64,000 nt of DNA from Pectobacterium atrosepticum (GTDB lineage Bacteria; Pseudomonadota; Gammaproteobacteria; Enterobacterales; Enterobacteriaceae). The position numbers and the translations under genes were made by a program. The stretch spans positions 4,030,001 through 4,094,000 of the forward strand of contig CP036163.1 in NCBI GenBank assembly GCA_019056595.1, read 5' to 3'. Positions 26,836 to 37,324 of this stretch are shown here, one piece after another; within the stretch, counting starts at the first letter, position 1; each line of letters opens with the position of its first letter. Under the pieces are notes generated by a model, which was not told the origin of the DNA, did no database searches, and worked only from the letters and a program-made list of their open reading frames with translations.

Positions 26836-29800
26836 TTACACCATATTGACGAGCAGCCCTTGCTGCACCAGTACATCTCCCAGGCTGTTGGCGCTATCCA
26901 GCGATGAATGGTGGTAGACATCAAAGTGTTGGCCATCAACATCGCGCTGTCCTACCGTGCTCCAGGCTCCTTCGCCTGGAATCAGGTTCACCTTGCTACC
27001 TTCGCCCCCGACGATCAGCAGGTCATCTTCTGGTCGGTCGGTGACATTCAGGGCGCGATCGAGATCCAGCGTGATGCTGTTGGTGCCGTTTTGGCCTAAA
27101 TCGAAGATCTCCACGTTGTCGATTTTCAGCCCCAAGACGGTGAGATCCAGATTGAGCTCGGTGCCATCCAGAACCAGCGTATCAATGCCGTCGCCCCCAT
27201 CGATCTGGGTAAAGTCGAAGGTTGAGAGCGTAATGAGGTCATCACCTTCGCTGCCTTCGATATCGGTACCCGTTTGCACGCTGCCGTCGGCCAGACTGAT
27301 GACGACACCGCCGATGGCATACACGCTGTCATCCACTTCGGTGCTAGCGCTATTGTCGATGGTCGTTGTCTCACTGAGCGCGGCGGCTGCCATTTTCGAG
27401 CTGACATGAAGGGTTTGCACATCGGTGCTTTCCCCGCTATCGGTCTGTTCACTGGACAGCGAGGCCACCTGAGCAAGGCTGTGATCGTCGACATCCAGCG
27501 CCATCATGCTCATCAGCGGTAATCCGAGCACGATGCCTGATGTCAATCCGGCGGAAACCCCAGTGAAATTACCCGCTTGATCGGTGACGGACGCTTCAAC
27601 CGCCGTACCCAGCAGCGCTGTCAAAATTGCACCCACATTGAAGATGCTGATGCCTAGCAGGGAACTGGTGAAATGCGCGCTCCACTTGCCATCGGCACCG
27701 ACGGTGCCCTGTAGCGTTTGGCCGAGCAGGGTGACATTGACCTTGGCACCTTGCTGCACATAGCGTGATACCCCACTGACTGTGACACCGTTTGCCAATA
27801 GGCCAACCGTGTTACCAATCAGCGACCCAACCGCATCAATACCCAACTGCGGCAATTGGTGCGTTTTCACGATGACATTGCTGCTGGTATTGTTGATGTT
27901 GCCGTAGCGGTCGGTAACGCTGACACCCACGGATAAGTTGCCATCGGTGATATTCAACAGGTTGGCGCTCGGTACGCTGATACTCCAGGTGCCGTTGCTG
28001 GCGACGGCGGCGCTGAGCGTGAGCCCGCCGACTGTCAGTGTGACGCTACCGCCTGCCGCATTGGTCGTGGTTCCGCTGATGATCTGGTTCACGCCAGCTT
28101 CGGCCAGATTCAGGTAACCGTCTCCGCCAAACAGGGAACCAAGGTTGACCGTTGGCAGCGCGTGAACACCTACGCCGATCGACGCGCCTACGCTGGTCGT
28201 TTTCCCTGCCGCGTTGGTCAACGAGGCGTTGAGAGACAGTGTACCGTCCGTCAGACTATTGAGATCGAGCGAAGGTAGGCTGACGGACCAGGTGCCGTTG
28301 TTTTGCACCACAGCAGAATACGTCTTGATACCTAGTGAGATCTGGATAGTGGAACCTATCGCATTGGTGCTGGTGCCGCTGATAATCTGACCCGCAGCCG
28401 CTTCGACCGCATTCAGCAAACCATCACCGCCAAAGAGTGGGTTGATGGTCAGCGTAGGCTGGCCGTTAATCGCCACGCTAAGCGCGCTGGTTCTTTCGCC
28501 CACGTTACCCGCTGCATCCACCAGACGGACGCCGACGTTAGTGGCACCATCGGTGAGGGCTTTTAGGTCGAGGTTAGGAACCGGCAGGCTCCAACTGCCG
28601 TTTGCGCCAACTGTCGTGGTGTAGGTTTTGCTTCCCAATGTGACGTTGAGGGCGGTACCGGCAGCCACATTGGTCGTCGTCCCGCTGATAGTTTGTGCGC
28701 TCAGTAGGCTGGTGAGATCCAGTACGCCGCTGTTGAACAACGAGTTAAGGGTGATGGTTGGCGGTAATATGGCGATGTTAAGGCCAGTGCTGATGCCATT
28801 GCTGTTGCCTGCCGGATCGGTCACCGTCGCACTGACGGTGAGGTTGCCGTTGGCCAGACCGGACAATTGTAGCGGCGTTACGCTAGTGCTCCAGGTGCCG
28901 TCATTACCCACGGTAGCGTTTAACGTCAGGGTGCCGATGCGTATCACCACCGACGATCCTGCTATCGCGTTGGTGGTGGTGCCACCGATCGTCTGTGTCA
29001 GCGCCGCCTCTGCGGCGTTAAGGAAGCCATCGCCGCCAAACAGCGAGCCAAGACTAATCGTCGGCAAGTTTTTGGCAATGATGTTGATGGTGTTATTGAC
29101 CGTACCAGTGTTGCCGGAGGTATTGGTGACGGATACGCCAAGCGTCGCGCTGCCATCAGCCAGTGCGCTAAGATCCGACGGTTGCAGTGTCAGGCTGAAC
29201 ACGCCACCCGCCCCGACGGTAGATAAGAACGTTTTGCTGCCAAGGGTAACGGTAACCTGCGATCCCACGCTTGCATTGGTTACCACGCCACCGATAGTTT
29301 GTGCTACCACGGCTTCTGCTGCATTGAGGAAGCCATCGCCGCCAAACACAGGGTTCAACGTAATCACCGGCTGTGTGAAATCGAACTTGATACCCGCGCC
29401 ACCGTTGGCACTATTGCCTACGGTATCTGTTGCGGTTGCAGTCACGGTGAAATCACCATTGCCTAACCCTTGCAGGATACCCAATACGCTAGGGGTGACT
29501 GCTACACTCCATTTGCCATCTGCACCGACGACGGCTGTCGCTATTTGTGAACCTGAGATGTTGAGCGTAATGGTTCTGCCAATCAGACCCGTGGCGGTGC
29601 CGCTGAGGGATTGGTTGACCAGCAGATCGGCCAGATTGAGCACGCTATCACCAAAGACCGGGTTGAGCGTAATGCTCGGCAGGTTCCTGATGACCGTTGG
29701 AACGTTGACGATCTGGCTGGTGGTGTTACCCGCATGGTCGGTGACCGCAACGCCCAGTGCTAAGGTACCATCCTGCAAGGCTTGCAAAGCAAGGGCAGGA

Positions 29801-32800
29801 ACGGACAGGCTCCAGGCACCGCCAGCGCCGACGGCAATACCGGCATAAATAGTGTTACCCAGCGTCACCGTGACACTCGCGCCCGCAGCGATATTCACAT
29901 TGCTGACCACGCCGCTGATAATCTGGCTGGTGGTGACATCAGCCGCATTCAGTGCGCCATCGGTGAAGGCAACGATGGAGTTAATCACGGGTAGTGATTT
30001 CAGCACGTCAATGTCGATCAACTGATTTTTCACGTTACCGTGGGAATCAACAATATCCACGTTAACCTGCAACAGCCCGTTATTTAACCCATTGAATAAT
30101 GTCGAAGGAAGCGAAACGCTCCAGGCACCGTTGGCGCCCACTGTGGCCTCCACCGTCGTACCCAGCACGGTGACCTGTACTTTCGCACCCAGCGTGTCCC
30201 CCGTTGCGTTACCACTGATGACCTGCGTCACCAGCGATTCGGCCAGATTGAGGATGCCATCATTACCGAAGATATCGTTAATACCGGCGCCAAGCGTTTG
30301 GTTCAGCGCGACGTCCAGCGTAGCATCAACGTGTGTCGTGTTGCCGGATGTATCGGTCAGCGTTACACCGATGACCTGCGCGCCGTCGATCAGACTTTGC
30401 AAATCGACAGACAACACGGGGATCGTCCAGGTTCCATTTGGGCCAACGGTGGTTGTGCCGGTTAACGGCCCCGCGGTGAGCGTCACGGTGGCACCTATTT
30501 CGCCCGTCCCAGTAATGGTTCCGCCTGCCAGCGCCTCTGCCAGCGTCAGGATATTGTCATCGAACAGCGCGACGCTGAGTAGCGGGATGGCGGTATCGAC
30601 GGTAACAGCCTGCGTATCAGTGGTGGTATTTCCTGCTTTATCGGTGAGTGTCGCGGTGATGGTGTGGCCACCGTCGGCCAACTGCGCCAGATCGGAGGCG
30701 GGGACATTCACGCTCCAGGTTCCTGTTACGGAAACCTGTGCGCTGTAGGTTTTCCCATTCAGACTAATCGAGACGATTTGCCCTACTTCTGTGACCGAGG
30801 CCGTACCCGTAATCGCCTGCTCTGTCGTCATTTCCGAGGCGTTGAGCACGTTATCTGAAGCAAAAGAGACGATATCCAATGTAGGAGCAATGGTGTCCAC
30901 GGTGACGATCGTGGTTGTGGTCGCGTCCAGCGATGTGGCTGTTACGTTAATAGGCCCCTGACCGGCAAAGGTCGGCAGCGCTGAGATGGTGATGCTCCAG
31001 TTGCCATTCACATCGGTAATGGGCACAAACATTGCCGATCCGACCTGGAGACTCACGGGGCTCATGGATGACGTAGGACCGACTGAACGCCCGGAAATGG
31101 TGATGTTGCCGTTGATCTCGACGGCGTTGATGATGTTGTCGATCGAAATCGGGTCAATGGTCATCACCGTCTGCGGTGGCGTCAGGTTGACGTTAAAGTT
31201 AACGCTGGTCGGTGTTGTTGGGTTTCCGGCCCGGTCTTCCGCGCTGACGGAAAGGGCGTGCTGTGTATTGGACAGCGCGATGAGCGCCGAAGACGGGATG
31301 TTAACGCTCCAGATACCGCCGGTGAGCACTTTCGTCGTGTAGTCATTGCCATTCAGCCTGACGGTGACATTTTGCCCGACCTCCAAACCAGTTGATGTCC
31401 CGCTGACAGCCTGCGTGGCGTGGCTTTCGACATAGTTAAGGCCGTCCAGACCGGCGAAGGCGGTAATCGCGACGGTTGGCGCGGCTTGTACGGCCAGGAT
31501 TGCCTGAGAATGTAACGTGCCGCTGTTACCTACGCTGTCTGTCGCCGTAATGCTGATGTTTTGGGTTCCGTCAGCAAGCAGGGCAAGTTGAACTGGCGTC
31601 AAGGTTGCCGTCCAGATTCCTCCACTAATTTGCGTGGCGAGCGTCTGGTTGCCCAGCATGACGGTCATACTCACGGCGTCACCCGCGTTACCGCTTAATG
31701 TCCTGCCCGCTAACGTTGCGGCTTCGACAATATTCAGATAACCATCGTCAAACGGTGTATTGAGCGTGATCGCTGGTGGAGTGAAGTCACTGACAAACGA
31801 TATTGGCGTCGAACCGACGTTGCCAGCGGCATCAACAGCCGTCACTGTGATGGTATGCGGGCCGTCAACCAGTGAGTTCAAGGCATTAGCAGGCAGCGTG
31901 ACAGACCAGTTGCCCGCACTATCTACTGTCGCGGTGTAGCGAATACCGTTGAGGTCAATCTCCAGTTTTACACCTTGCCCGCTACCGCTAATCTGCGTAC
32001 GGCCAGAGAAGGTGAGTGCTGACGCGGCTTCAGCGCTACTCAGGATGTTATCTATGCCAAACGGCTGCACGTCGACCATCGGGGCGGGCAGCGTCAACGC
32101 TGCGCTGATATCGCGCGGGACGCTGGAATTGGTATTGCCTACCCGATCGGTGACCGTGACAGCAATGCTGTAATTACCTTCGGTGAAGATGGCTAAATCA
32201 GCAGGGGACAGGTTTCTGGACCAACTGCCGAGTCCGTCAGCGGTGGCGGTAAAAGTGGTTTCTGCCAGCGTGATTTTATTGATCACGGTAACGGTTACAT
32301 TCTGACCCACGCCAGTAATGCCGGTTTTACCCGTTAAACTCTGGATAGCCAGAATTTCGGTGGTGTTAAGAATACCGTCGCCAAAAGGCAGATCCAGCGT
32401 TGCCGCAGGCAGCGTCGTCGTCAGAATATCCGCCGTGCCTGATGCGGAGCTGGTATTGCCTACGGCATCGGTGACGGTGACCGTGAAGGTTGCTGTGCCA
32501 TCCGGCATGTTGATCAACGTGGTACTGTTTACCGACAGCGTCCAACTGCCATCGGCATTCACTGTAGCCGGGAAGTTGGTGCCGTTAATACTGACCAACA
32601 CGGTTTGTCCCACGTTGCTGGATAATCCCGTTTGCCCGGATAGTGTGCCGCCCGGTAGTGCATCAGCCAGGCTCAGTTTGCCATCGCCGAAAGGTGTGTC
32701 CAGCGTCGCGACAGGCACGCCTACAATCACGCTGGTGAACGTTCCGCTTCCTGTTCCCGTATTGCCTGCGTGATCAGTCACGGTCACGTTGATGGTGTGT

Positions 32801-35800
32801 GTGCCATCGCCGAGGGCAGACAAATCGGCCGCTGGCAGCGTCACACTCCACTGACCATTTGCTGCCACAGTAGCGTTGTAGGTGGTGGTTATCGTGCCGT
32901 TGGTGATTGATACTGAAACGCTTTGGCCTGGATCGAGCAGCCCTGTCGTGCCTGTCAGCAGTTGATCGACTGTGCTTTCCGCTTGATTTAACGCACCGTC
33001 GATAAACGGTGTGGCGATACTGATGGTGAAATTGGTATTAATGACGATATCCAACGCGCCGCTTGCGCTACCCGTATTGCCTGCGCTGTCGGTGACCGTC
33101 GCGCTGACCTGCACGTTGCCATCTGCCAGTATGCTAAGCGCATTGGCGGGGATGGTGGCACTCCATAATCCTCCCGCCAGCGTCAGGCCCGTCACGGTGT
33201 AAGTCCCTATCGTGACCTGAATCACTGCTCCGACGGGCAGGTTGGTGTAACTACCGCCGATGGTTGTTGCCGTCGCCAGTTCCGAGGTAGTGAGGACATT
33301 GTTGTCATAGAGTGCATTCAGCGTCAGCGTCGGCAGCGACTGCGTTTTCAACGTGATATCAATGCTGGTTGCACTGGCATTGCCAGCGCCATCGGTCACG
33401 CTGGCCGCCAGTGTTTTCACTCCATCACCCAACGCCAACAGGTCGGTCGCTGCAATGGCGATTTGCCAGATACCGTTGCTGTCGGCAACGGCGCTGTAGA
33501 CGGCCACACCCACTTTGATGGTGACCTGAAGACCCGCTTCGGCCCTGCCGCTCAGCGGTAATCCTGCCAGCGCGTCCGCCAGACCGATATCGCTGGTATC
33601 GACCAGCATGTCGATGGACAGCAGCGGTGGAACGGTATCGACCGTAAAAGGATGGGTTGTTGTGGTTGGGTTCTGTGCGATGTCACTTACCGTCGCGGAC
33701 ACATTCTGGCTGCCCTGCTGCAGGTTTTGAACATCGCTGGCGGGAACGGTGGTGCTCCAACTGCCATCCGCGCCAACGGTAGCCAGATACGTTTTGCTAT
33801 TTAACGTCACCGTGACGCGTTGTCCGGTCTGAACATTCGTCGTTGAGCCAGAGATGAGCAGGTCGGATTGGCTATTCTGCGCGCTGATAATGTCGTTGCC
33901 TGACAGTGTCGCAATGGTGATGCCCGGCAGGTTGGCGGCATCGGTGATGACGGTAATTGCGTGCGTAGTTGATCCGGGGTTACCGCTCACGTCGGTCACG
34001 CTGGCACTCACGATTTCTCTGCCGTCAGGCACGTTGCCAACATCTGTTGCTGGAACCTGAACGCTCCAACTGCCATCTGCACCGACTGTGGCAAAGTAGG
34101 TCTGATTATTGAGGACAATGGTGACCTGCTGGCCCTGTTCCACATTCTGGCTACTGCCGTTGATTGTCAATGGCAGGCCCGATTCGGCCAGATTGAGATA
34201 ATCATCGTTAGACAGTGTGGCTATCGTCAGGGTCGGTGCTCTAGCAGGATCGGTATCCAGCGTAATCGAATGGCTGACGGTGCCGGTATTGCCTGCGGCA
34301 TCCGTCAGTGTAACGGTCAGATTCTGATTACCGTCAGCGATAGCCACCAAATCGGCCGTTGGCAGAGTGACGCTCCAGTTTCCGTCGCTGCCGACGGTGG
34401 CGGTGTAGGGTTTGGCATTCAGCGTAACGGTGACTGTGCGACCCGCTTCGCTGAGCGATGCGGTTCCGCTGACGATCTGATCGACTGCCAATTCCATGCC
34501 GTTGAGGATGTTGTCCTGAGCGATGGCGGAGACGGTGAGCGTAGGCGGTGTCGTATCCACGCTGATATTCTGCGTCACAATGGTTTCGTTGCCTGCGATA
34601 TCTCGGACAACAATCTCCAGTACGCTAATGTTGTCCGATGGCAGGTTTTGCAGCACATCTTTAGGGATCGTGACCGTCCAGTGCCCGTTGGCATCCACCG
34701 TCCCAGCAACGTAATACCCACCGATCGTCAGGCTGACGGTTTGGCCTCTACCGCTAATCCCGGTTTCCCCACTGATAACCTGATCTTGTGCCGCTTCTGC
34801 TCCGTTTAATACGCCGTCGGTGAAAGGCGGCGTCAGCGTGATGGAAGGAAGGGTATTGATGTGTACATCCAGTGTGTGGTCGACAGTGACGGTTTCTCCG
34901 CTGATCCCTTGTACGCTGGCAGTAATGGTGTTGCTGCCATCGGTCAGAGCAAGCAGGTCGGCGCTAGGGATGTCAACAGACCATGTGCCGTCTGCTCCCG
35001 TTGTTGCCGTATAGGTTTTTACTACCCCTGCGACGGTGAGGCTGACGGTAACCGTTTGGCCTGCGGCAACGTTGGCCGTAGTGCCATCAATCGTTAGCGG
35101 CTGTCCTGCTTCCACGGCATTCAGGCGATTATCAAATGAGATGATACTGATGTTGACCGCTTCGGCGTTGGTATCCACCGTGATGGTTTGTGGCGGCAGC
35201 GTGGTGGTGTTGCCTGCTTTATCCGTCAGTGACGCCACCAGACTGTAGGAGCCGTTAGTCAGCGCCTGGATATCGCCGGAGGGAATGAAAACACTCCATG
35301 CGCCGTCGCTCTCTACGGTGGTGGTGTAGGTAATGCCATTGAACGTCACTGTCACGGTCTGGCCGACATCCGATAGTGAAGCCGTACCGGAAATAAACTG
35401 TGAGGATTGCAGCTCGTCTGCGGTGATCAGATTATTTCCGGTAAACGGTGACAGTGACAGCTCGGGTGGCGTGGTATCGACAATGATGGTGCGGTTGACC
35501 ACGGTGATATTGCCAGCACTATCGCTAACCGTGAACGACAACGCATGCTCGCCTTCGCTCAGCACGCGGAGGTCTGCGGCAGGAACGGTTAATGTCCAGT
35601 TACCCGCAGCATTAATCGTCGTGGTGTACGTTTTTCCATTGAATGTAATCGTGACATTCTGGCCCACTTCACCCGTTCCGTTGAGAACCTGACCGTTTGC
35701 CAGTTCTCCCACGGTGAGGTAGTTATCTCCCGTAAATTTATCGACGGTTAAATGCGGAGGCAGGGTATCAATGGTGAGGTCGAGGGTTTTCTCGTGGATG

Positions 35801-36615
35801 ATGCCGTTCGCGCCCGGCACGCTGACTTTTAATGAATAAATGCCGTCTTCCAGTCCGGTAAACGCATCTGCTGGCAGCGAAAATTGCCAACTGCCGTCGG
35901 CGGCAGTAGTGGTGGTGTAAACCACGCCGTTCAACGTGATGGTGACGGTTTGCCCCGCGCTGACGCCGGTGGTTTTCCCGCTGAGGATATGAGGTTGGCC
36001 GATTTCCGTACGGTTCAGCCCATTATTTCCAGCGAAGGCATCAATGGTTAAGGGTTCAGGCTGTGGTGGTTGTGGTGGTTGTGGTGGTGGCGTGGTTGTG
36101 GTGTCATTGCTCGATGATGCCACGGCGACGGCAACCCCAGCGACAGCGGCTCCGCCGAGCGCGACAGCACCTAGAATGCTGCCCAACGTGGCGGTTGTTA
36201 ACGTGCTGGTGGTACTGCCAATCAGTAATGACGTCAAGTCACCCAGCGTGGCGTATTCTGGCGTAATGGCAACGGCTTCTGCCGTGAGCGCCGCTCCTTC
36301 TCCGGCAGCCGCGCCGGAGAACTGTGCATGGATAAGCCGGGTGCCATCATCAAAAACCAACTCGCTGTGATAGCCTGCTGAGTCTAGGGTGAAGAAGCTT
36401 TCATAGCGGATGGTTGTGCCGTCGTTCATGTGCAAGATAAGATCGTTGCCGACGCGCTCATAGCGAGACACGATATCTGGTGTGCCATTGATTCGAACGG
36501 TGCTGCTTTCCAGTAGTTCTACGTTCCTCGTACCCTGTGGAACATTTTCTATGAACTGGCCATTATGGCGCGACAGGATATTCACATTTCCCGCAATAAT
36601 ATTCATATCTGACAT
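26836..36615 (-). CDS. Giant secreted adhesin with about 28 Ig-like repeats (BapA-like)
   Basis: A 3259-aa surface or secreted adhesin, the predicted substrate of the adjacent type I exporter. In order: a BapA-prefix-like N-domain (about 1-95; RYERVGNDLILHMNDGT, IRYESFF); AAAG at 102-105; a hydrophobic Gly/Ala segment (about 143-167); and a Pro-rich linker (177-188). Then come about 28 bacterial Ig-like repeats of about 100 residues, with recurring LPxITLxxxFGDxxLNxxEA, GQxVTVTLNGKTY, GSWSVxxPxxDL and VTDxAGN motifs; the last is degenerate. The C-terminus has acidic RTX-like turns (GSEGDDLITL, GGDGIDTLVLDG) and a final secretion signal. No N-terminal signal peptide. ATG 36615 follows AGAGG. 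Role in attachment is inferred. Confidence 0.93.
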   Translation of the reverse strand: MSDMNIIAGNVNILSRHNGQFIENVPQGTRNVELLESSTVRINGTPDIVSRYERVGNDLILHMNDGTTIRYESFFTLDSAGYHSELVFDDGTRLIHAQFSGAAAGEGAALTAEAVAITPEYATLGDLTSLLIGSTTSTLTTATLGSILGAVALGGAAVAGVAVAVASSSNDTTTTPPPQPPQPPQPEPLTIDAFAGNNGLNRTEIGQPHILSGKTTGVSAGQTVTITLNGVVYTTTTAADGSWQFSLPADAFTGLEDGIYSLKVSVPGANGIIHEKTLDLTIDTLPPHLTVDKFTGDNYLTVGELANGQVLNGTGEVGQNVTITFNGKTYTTTINAAGNWTLTVPAADLRVLSEGEHALSFTVSDSAGNITVVNRTIIVDTTPPELSLSPFTGNNLITADELQSSQFISGTASLSDVGQTVTVTFNGITYTTTVESDGAWSVFIPSGDIQALTNGSYSLVASLTDKAGNTTTLPPQTITVDTNAEAVNISIISFDNRLNAVEAGQPLTIDGTTANVAAGQTVTVSLTVAGVVKTYTATTGADGTWSVDIPSADLLALTDGSNTITASVQGISGETVTVDHTLDVHINTLPSITLTPPFTDGVLNGAEAAQDQVISGETGISGRGQTVSLTIGGYYVAGTVDANGHWTVTIPKDVLQNLPSDNISVLEIVVRDIAGNETIVTQNISVDTTPPTLTVSAIAQDNILNGMELAVDQIVSGTASLSEAGRTVTVTLNAKPYTATVGSDGNWSVTLPTADLVAIADGNQNLTVTLTDAAGNTGTVSHSITLDTDPARAPTLTIATLSNDDYLNLAESGLPLTINGSSQNVEQGQQVTIVLNNQTYFATVGADGSWSVQVPATDVGNVPDGREIVSASVTDVSGNPGSTTHAITVITDAANLPGITIATLSGNDIISAQNSQSDLLISGSTTNVQTGQRVTVTLNSKTYLATVGADGSWSTTVPASDVQNLQQGSQNVSATVSDIAQNPTTTTHPFTVDTVPPLLSIDMLVDTSDIGLADALAGLPLSGRAEAGLQVTIKVGVAVYSAVADSNGIWQIAIAATDLLALGDGVKTLAASVTDGAGNASATSIDITLKTQSLPTLTLNALYDNNVLTTSELATATTIGGSYTNLPVGAVIQVTIGTYTVTGLTLAGGLWSATIPANALSILADGNVQVSATVTDSAGNTGSASGALDIVINTNFTISIATPFIDGALNQAESTVDQLLTGTTGLLDPGQSVSVSITNGTITTTYNATVAANGQWSVTLPAADLSALGDGTHTINVTVTDHAGNTGTGSGTFTSVIVGVPVATLDTPFGDGKLSLADALPGGTLSGQTGLSSNVGQTVLVSINGTNFPATVNADGSWTLSVNSTTLINMPDGTATFTVTVTDAVGNTSSASGTADILTTTLPAATLDLPFGDGILNTTEILAIQSLTGKTGITGVGQNVTVTVINKITLAETTFTATADGLGSWSRNLSPADLAIFTEGNYSIAVTVTDRVGNTNSSVPRDISAALTLPAPMVDVQPFGIDNILSSAEAASALTFSGRTQISGSGQGVKLEIDLNGIRYTATVDSAGNWSVTLPANALNSLVDGPHTITVTAVDAAGNVGSTPISFVSDFTPPAITLNTPFDDGYLNIVEAATLAGRTLSGNAGDAVSMTVMLGNQTLATQISGGIWTATLTPVQLALLADGTQNISITATDSVGNSGTLHSQAILAVQAAPTVAITAFAGLDGLNYVESHATQAVSGTSTGLEVGQNVTVRLNGNDYTTKVLTGGIWSVNIPSSALIALSNTQHALSVSAEDRAGNPTTPTSVNFNVNLTPPQTVMTIDPISIDNIINAVEINGNITISGRSVGPTSSMSPVSLQVGSAMFVPITDVNGNWSITISALPTFAGQGPINVTATSLDATTTTIVTVDTIAPTLDIVSFASDNVLNASEMTTEQAITGTASVTEVGQIVSISLNGKTYSAQVSVTGTWSVNVPASDLAQLADGGHTITATLTDKAGNTTTDTQAVTVDTAIPLLSVALFDDNILTLAEALAGGTITGTGEIGATVTLTAGPLTGTTTVGPNGTWTIPVLSVDLQSLIDGAQVIGVTLTDTSGNTTHVDATLDVALNQTLGAGINDIFGNDGILNLAESLVTQVISGNATGDTLGAKVQVTVLGTTVEATVGANGAWSVSLPSTLFNGLNNGLLQVNVDIVDSHGNVKNQLIDIDVLKSLPVINSIVAFTDGALNAADVTTSQIISGVVSNVNIAAGASVTVTLGNTIYAGIAVGAGGAWSLSVPALALQALQDGTLALGVAVTDHAGNTTSQIVNVPTVIRNLPSITLNPVFGDSVLNLADLLVNQSLSGTATGLIGRTITLNISGSQIATAVVGADGKWSVAVTPSVLGILQGLGNGDFTVTATATDTVGNSANGGAGIKFDFTQPVITLNPVFGGDGFLNAAEAVVAQTIGGVVTNASVGSQVTVTLGSKTFLSTVGAGGVFSLTLQPSDLSALADGSATLGVSVTNTSGNTGTVNNTINIIAKNLPTISLGSLFGGDGFLNAAEAALTQTIGGTTTNAIAGSSVVIRIGTLTLNATVGNDGTWSTSVTPLQLSGLANGNLTVSATVTDPAGNSNGISTGLNIAILPPTITLNSLFNSGVLDLTSLLSAQTISGTTTNVAAGTALNVTLGSKTYTTTVGANGSWSLPVPNLDLKALTDGATNVGVRLVDAAGNVGERTSALSVAINGQPTLTINPLFGGDGLLNAVEAAAGQIISGTSTNAIGSTIQISLGIKTYSAVVQNNGTWSVSLPSLDLNSLTDGTLSLNASLTNAAGKTTSVGASIGVGVHALPTVNLGSLFGGDGYLNLAEAGVNQIISGTTTNAAGGSVTLTVGGLTLSAAVASNGTWSISVPSANLLNITDGNLSVGVSVTDRYGNINNTSSNVIVKTHQLPQLGIDAVGSLIGNTVGLLANGVTVSGVSRYVQQGAKVNVTLLGQTLQGTVGADGKWSAHFTSSLLGISIFNVGAILTALLGTAVEASVTDQAGNFTGVSAGLTSGIVLGLPLMSMMALDVDDHSLAQVASLSSEQTDSGESTDVQTLHVSSKMAAAALSETTTIDNSASTEVDDSVYAIGGVVISLADGSVQTGTDIEGSEGDDLITLSTFDFTQIDGGDGIDTLVLDGTELNLDLTVLGLKIDNVEIFDLGQNGTNSITLDLDRALNVTDRPEDDLLIVGGEGSKVNLIPGEGAWSTVGQRDVDGQHFDVYHHSSLDSANSLGDVLVQQGLLVNMV

Positions 36616-37324
36616 GAAATAGCCTCTTACTTATCTGCAACCATTGTCTGGATACATCCCCCGACAGAACGATGCGGCAACGGGAGTGTATAGGTATATG
36701 CGCAACCAAAAATGGAGCACAAAAACAGGCCTGGTTTAGATAACAGTAAAGTATGGCTAAATTGAATGCTGTGTAGACCCCTTTCCATGGGGAATATCGG
36801 CGGCATGAGATTTGTCCGATTCTTGATATTTATAGGTGTGGCTTAACTAAAAATCCAACTTTTTTGAAATGTTTTGAAAATAAAAAAATATGACAATATT
36901 CCTACATATTAAATGGCTTCGCGGCGCGATTCTTTTTTAAGACTATTAACACGCTAATTATAATGTTTAATTACCATCACTTAGCGTTTTCGATAGCATG
37001 TCGATATGTTTTTTTGCACACATTGAAGCGACGAAGGAGAGATTGGCTTGCCGTAAATAGAGGTCTTTATTTGCCTTGATTGTATCAATTTGTGTTTATT
37101 TTATTTGGCGTGGGTGTGAAGTGCTAGAGGATCATGTTGCCAGAAAAATAATAACAGCTTGTGATAATTCATTCTTTTTTCTAATGGGTTGCGTTGACGG
37201 CGCAGAGCGTGTTTTACGGGAATAGTGAGTGTGGTACAAAACTGGATATGAGAATTATTCTTGATATCACCGTCATCGCCATTACACTGCGGGCGATTGT
37301 TTTCATCATAGAGACCAGGTTGTT
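36616..37324. promoter_or_regulatory. Long AT-rich divergent region between the adhesin gene and yojI
   Basis: A gene-free region of about 700 bp, very AT-rich between 36830 and 37180. It must hold the adhesin operon promoter (leftward) and the yojI promoter (rightward). The AT content suggests silencing by H-NS-type proteins. I cannot place specific operators; short open frames here have no coding character. Confidence 0.45.

Noticed and set aside
28628-29848. A 406-codon open frame on the plus strand, and other long plus-strand frames through 27-36 kb
   Set aside because: They lie antisense to the adhesin gene and repeat its roughly 300-bp periodicity; their Val/Pro/Ala/Ser-rich composition is the shadow of the Ig repeats.
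26836-36615. Regular repeats suggesting a CRISPR array or satellite DNA
   Set aside because: The period is about 300 bp, in frame, with diverged copies encoding protein domains; there are no short identical direct repeats with unique spacers.
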